Shown one piece after another: positions 3,808 to 6,485 of a stretch of 6,485 nt of DNA (its first letter is position 1; each line of letters opens with the position of its first letter). The notes under the pieces are model-generated. The model did not search any database. It saw only the letters and a list, made by a program, of their open reading frames with translations, and was not told the origin of the DNA. A program made the position numbers and the translations under genes. This DNA is from an uncultured Christensenellaceae bacterium (GTDB lineage Bacteria > Bacillota > Clostridia > Christensenellales > Pumilibacteraceae), in assembly GCA_910588315.1 (NCBI GenBank), contig CAJUQF010000110.1, positions 1 through 6,485 on the forward strand, in the 5' to 3' direction.

Positions 3808-6485
3808 GTGGCACAGAAAAAATATCGGAAAAGAAAGAACAAAGTCGGCAGCGGAAATCATGATATTTTGGGCATAACCCTTATTGTAATTTCGGCGTTT
3901 TTGTTGTTGTGCATTGTTATTAAACCCGTACTCGGAGTTTTCAGCGAGGCGATTTTCGGCGTAATGCTCGGTGTGTTCGGCATTGCGGCGTATCCCATGC
4001 TTCTTTCCACGTTGCTGCTCGGTATATTCGTTTTAAAAGGAAGAACGCCGACAGTCGGAGCAAAAACCGTAGTAGGCGTCGTGCTCGCGGTATTTTTCGC
4101 GCTCGTGATTTTACAGCTTGCGTCAACGCATTCTTTTTTGGATCAAAATTTTTCATCATATATTGACAGTGTTTATTCCGCCAAGTATTCCGTCGGCGGG
4201 GTTATAATGGGACTTATTGCGTTCGGTCTCAAATCTCTTATTACCGAAGTCGCATGTTACATCGTATTTTCCGTTGCGCTTATCGTGACCATTCTTGTTT
4301 TGACGAAAGCGATAACGCGTATCCGCGCTTTTGCATCGGATAGAAAAGCTAAAAAATCGGCAGTGACCGAGCTTGCGGAAGAGCCGTCCGGATTTACGGC
4401 GGAAGAGGCTCAGCGCGTCATAACGGCAATGCCTACGCCCGGACTTTTTACGGGAACTATCGAGCGCAGCGATATCGAATTGGATACCGAGAGCGGTAAT
4501 TCGTCCGATATGCCGTATCGCGACGAACGCACCGTAAGCGATTATTACGATACGCCCGTCATGCGTCGCGAAGAAAAAGACGACGCAAAGGACAAGCGCA
4601 GCGCCGCGGCGTCCGCTGCTCATTACAAGCTTTATTCCGATTCGGAAGCGATAAAAAAACAGGCGGCGGAAGAGTTCCGTCAGACGCACGCGGAACATGT
4701 ATCCGCCGGTATGGAAGAGATAAACGATCGCGCACAGGATAGCGATAACATGGAGCCTGCGGCAAGGGTAAACAGCGATGCAATGAATTCTTCGGACATG
4801 CCGCGCCGCGTCGATTACGACGGCACGCCCAATAATCTTCACGCGCTGTATTTTCCGCCCGAAAAGAAGATCGAATTCAACGACGAAGGCATAGAAGATA
4901 TCGACGAGATAATCAAAGCCAATCTCAGAGAATACACGGAAGAGCGTATGCTCTATGATTTCGACAATCACGGCAAGCCCGGCGCGGCGGAATTCACGCC
5001 GCCGACGTTCGGTATCTCGCGCAACGACAGACCCGCGCCGCAAGTGGATATAATCGACGCGTCGTTGCCGTTGGAGCCTGAAACGCCGGAGCCGGAGATT
5101 ACGATCCCCACGCCGCAGACGCCGGTGCAAACTTATACGCCGGAGCCGATAATTTCCGCGGACGATAAATTCTTGTCGGTTTTCGGCAACGATAAATCTG
5201 CCGATTATGTTCCGCCTTTGGAATCGGAAAAATTCAAGCCGACGGACGATATTATCGATGCTTACGAAGAACTTACAAAGTACGGCGTGATACTCGGCGG
5301 CGACGGCGCCGTTCCAAACGAACAGGAAGAGATCCTCGACGGCAGCGCGCCGTTCGAGCCGGAACCCGCGCAAACCGAAATAGCCAAGATCGAAACCGAG
5401 AGCCCCATAAACGCAGGCGGTATTCTCGACGGTTCGCTTATTATCTCGGACGGTCCCGCAGTCGACCTTACCGAACGCAATTTCGATAACGGCGACGTGT
5501 TTACGGGTAACGATCTTTCCGGCATGTATATCAAAGCGGAAGATCGTGAACCGGAAGTGGACGTGCCGACGCCGAAAGCGCAAAAGCGTCAGAAAGCCAA
5601 TGCGCCGCTCGAAAATCAAATCACGATCGATAATATTTTAAAAGAGAAAGCGGAAGAATCGGTCGTGGCGCAGGATACCAAGAAATACAAAAAGTATAAT
5701 TATACGCCGCCGCCCTTCGATCTTCTCAAGATATACGAGAAAGTGGATTCGTCGCAGGACGAATTGCAAACAAACGCGCAGATTTTGGAAGACGTCGTTT
5801 CGCGCTTTTTGAAAGCCGAAGTCAAGGTCATAAACATCGTGCCGGGACCGCAGGTGACGCGGTACGAACTCGAGGTGCCGTCCGGCACGTCGGTCAAATC
5901 GATAGAGACGCGTAGCGCCGATATCGCATACGAGCTTGCTGCGGTGAGCGTGCGTGTCGAAGCGCCCATACCCGGCAAGCGCGCGGTAGGTATAGAAGTT
6001 CCCAATAAACAAAAAGCCATAGTCGGTTTGCGAGAGATCGTCGATTCGCAGATTTTTATACGGCATAAATCGCCCATGCTGTTTTCTGTCGGCAAGGACA
6101 TCGGCGGCGAGCTTGTAGTGTGCGATCTGGAAAAAGTACCGCACCTTCTTATCGCCGGACAGACGGGTAGCGGTAAGAGCGCGGGGCTAAACAGCCTTAT
6201 AGTCAGTTTGCTGTACAAGTCGAGTCCCGAAGATCTCAGATTCATACTTATCGACCCCAAACGTGTCGAGTTCAGCAAGTTCCGCGGCATGCCGCACCTT
6301 TTGTTCGAAAAGACCGTTACCGAGCCTAACGAGGCGCTTAACGCACTTAAGTGGGCGGATAACGAAATGAACAGGCGCTATACCGTTTTACAAAAATACG
6401 CATGCAGTAAACTGTCCGAGTACAACAGCCTGCCGGACGTCAAGAGCGGCAAGATCAGCAAACTTCCGCATATCGTTATAATTAT
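3808..6485 (+). CDS. ftsK: FtsK/SpoIIIE family DNA translocase (3' truncated by the window end)
   Basis: 892 codons are visible. FtsK/SpoIIIE proteins are septum-anchored hexameric ATPases that pump chromosomal DNA during division or sporulation. After a basic N-terminus (AQKKYRKRKNK), hydrophobic segments lie at about 19-39, 46-76, 85-106, 128-146 and 148-168, forming the membrane domain. Residues about 175-633 are a long acidic, Pro/Glu-rich linker. The motor starts at the PPPFDLL block (634-640), followed by TNAQILEDVVSRFLKAEV and NIVPGPQVTRYELEVPSG (alpha domain), then APIPGKRAVGIEVPN. Walker A is GQTGSGKS at 784-791, then IDPKRVEF from 815. The sequence ends at LPHIVII (886-892), immediately before the expected Walker B aspartate. 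The rest of the motor and any gamma DNA-recognition domain are outside the window. It has its own promoter. Whether it is the division-type (FtsK) or sporulation-type (SpoIIIE) member cannot be decided from this part. Confidence 0.95.
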   Translation, partial: MAQKKYRKRKNKVGSGNHDILGITLIVISAFLLLCIVIKPVLGVFSEAIFGVMLGVFGIAAYPMLLSTLLLGIFVLKGRTPTVGAKTVVGVVLAVFFALVILQLASTHSFLDQNFSSYIDSVYSAKYSVGGVIMGLIAFGLKSLITEVACYIVFSVALIVTILVLTKAITRIRAFASDRKAKKSAVTELAEEPSGFTAEEAQRVITAMPTPGLFTGTIERSDIELDTESGNSSDMPYRDERTVSDYYDTPVMRREEKDDAKDKRSAAASAAHYKLYSDSEAIKKQAAEEFRQTHAEHVSAGMEEINDRAQDSDNMEPAARVNSDAMNSSDMPRRVDYDGTPNNLHALYFPPEKKIEFNDEGIEDIDEIIKANLREYTEERMLYDFDNHGKPGAAEFTPPTFGISRNDRPAPQVDIIDASLPLEPETPEPEITIPTPQTPVQTYTPEPIISADDKFLSVFGNDKSADYVPPLESEKFKPTDDIIDAYEELTKYGVILGGDGAVPNEQEEILDGSAPFEPEPAQTEIAKIETESPINAGGILDGSLIISDGPAVDLTERNFDNGDVFTGNDLSGMYIKAEDREPEVDVPTPKAQKRQKANAPLENQITIDNILKEKAEESVVAQDTKKYKKYNYTPPPFDLLKIYEKVDSSQDELQTNAQILEDVVSRFLKAEVKVINIVPGPQVTRYELEVPSGTSVKSIETRSADIAYELAAVSVRVEAPIPGKRAVGIEVPNKQKAIVGLREIVDSQIFIRHKSPMLFSVGKDIGGELVVCDLEKVPHLLIAGQTGSGKSAGLNSLIVSLLYKSSPEDLRFILIDPKRVEFSKFRGMPHLLFEKTVTEPNEALNALKWADNEMNRRYTVLQKYACSKLSEYNSLPDVKSGKISKLPHIVII

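Noticed and set aside
4156..5619. 487-codon open frame on the minus strand opposite the ftsK linker
   Set aside because: It is in codon register with ftsK (both begin at positions congruent to 1 mod 3), so it stays open simply because the rare codons TTA, CTA and TCA are absent from this part of ftsK; it closes exactly at a TCA codon at 4156. Its translation is Arg/Phe/His-rich without a recognisable domain, and the + strand frame is a clear FtsK.
5638..6290. Minus-strand frames of 168 and 196 codons opposite the FtsK motor
   Set aside because: They lie opposite highly conserved FtsK alpha/beta sequence, have no ribosome site that I can see, and give low-complexity Arg/Ser-rich products.
1..6485. 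CRISPR arrays, tRNA or rRNA genes, insertion sequences, attachment sites
   Set aside because: No regularly spaced direct repeats, no tRNA-like cloverleaf or rRNA segments, no transposase or integrase reading frame, and no terminal inverted repeats were seen; coding sequence covers nearly all of the window.

Overview
The window reads as chromosomal DNA of an uncultured Clostridia-like Firmicute, possibly a gut or animal-associated lineage. This is inferred from style only: lipoprotein signals, GLUG-type surface repeats, a cysteine-rich segment of a kind common in Clostridia surface proteins, a Firmicutes-like FtsK/SpoIIIE core, and moderate GC with strong use of GCG, CGC and GAC codons. No rRNA or other taxonomic marker is present. 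All four genes lie on the + strand.

Region 1 (1-3661) is a tight cluster of three exported proteins. It holds the C-terminal end of a GLUG-repeat surface protein (cut by the window start), then a lipoprotein carrying a divergent type I 3-dehydroquinase-like domain, then a second lipoprotein carrying a SASA/CE6-like (sialate O-acetylesterase type) esterase domain with two further beta-rich regions. Spacing is 6 nt and then a 4-nt ATGA overlap, so the genes are probably co-transcribed and the last two translationally coupled. No shikimate-pathway gene is visible next to the dehydroquinase-like gene.

Region 2 (3662-3807) is an AT-rich intergenic region. It contains a small hairpin and a near-consensus vegetative promoter (TTGAAA, 17 bp, extended TGT-TATAAT), followed by a roughly 55-nt leader and a good ribosome binding site for a GTG start.

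Region 3 (3808-6485, runs off the end) is the first 892 codons of an FtsK/SpoIIIE DNA translocase: membrane domain, a very long acidic and proline-rich linker, the start of the motor and the Walker A motif. The window stops just where Walker B is expected. This is a housekeeping chromosome-segregation gene with its own promoter, functionally separate from region 1.

The most unusual content is the co-translated lipoprotein pair. In both, a familiar enzyme fold has been moved to the cell surface and has lost some textbook active-site residues. The dehydroquinase-like domain keeps the Schiff-base lysine, the histidine and one arginine but lacks other substrate-binding residues. The SASA-like domain keeps its GESD and DxxH motifs but has Glu where the nucleophilic Ser of GQSN should be. 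They may be altered-specificity enzymes or ligand-binding pseudoenzymes. That is inference from alignment by eye.
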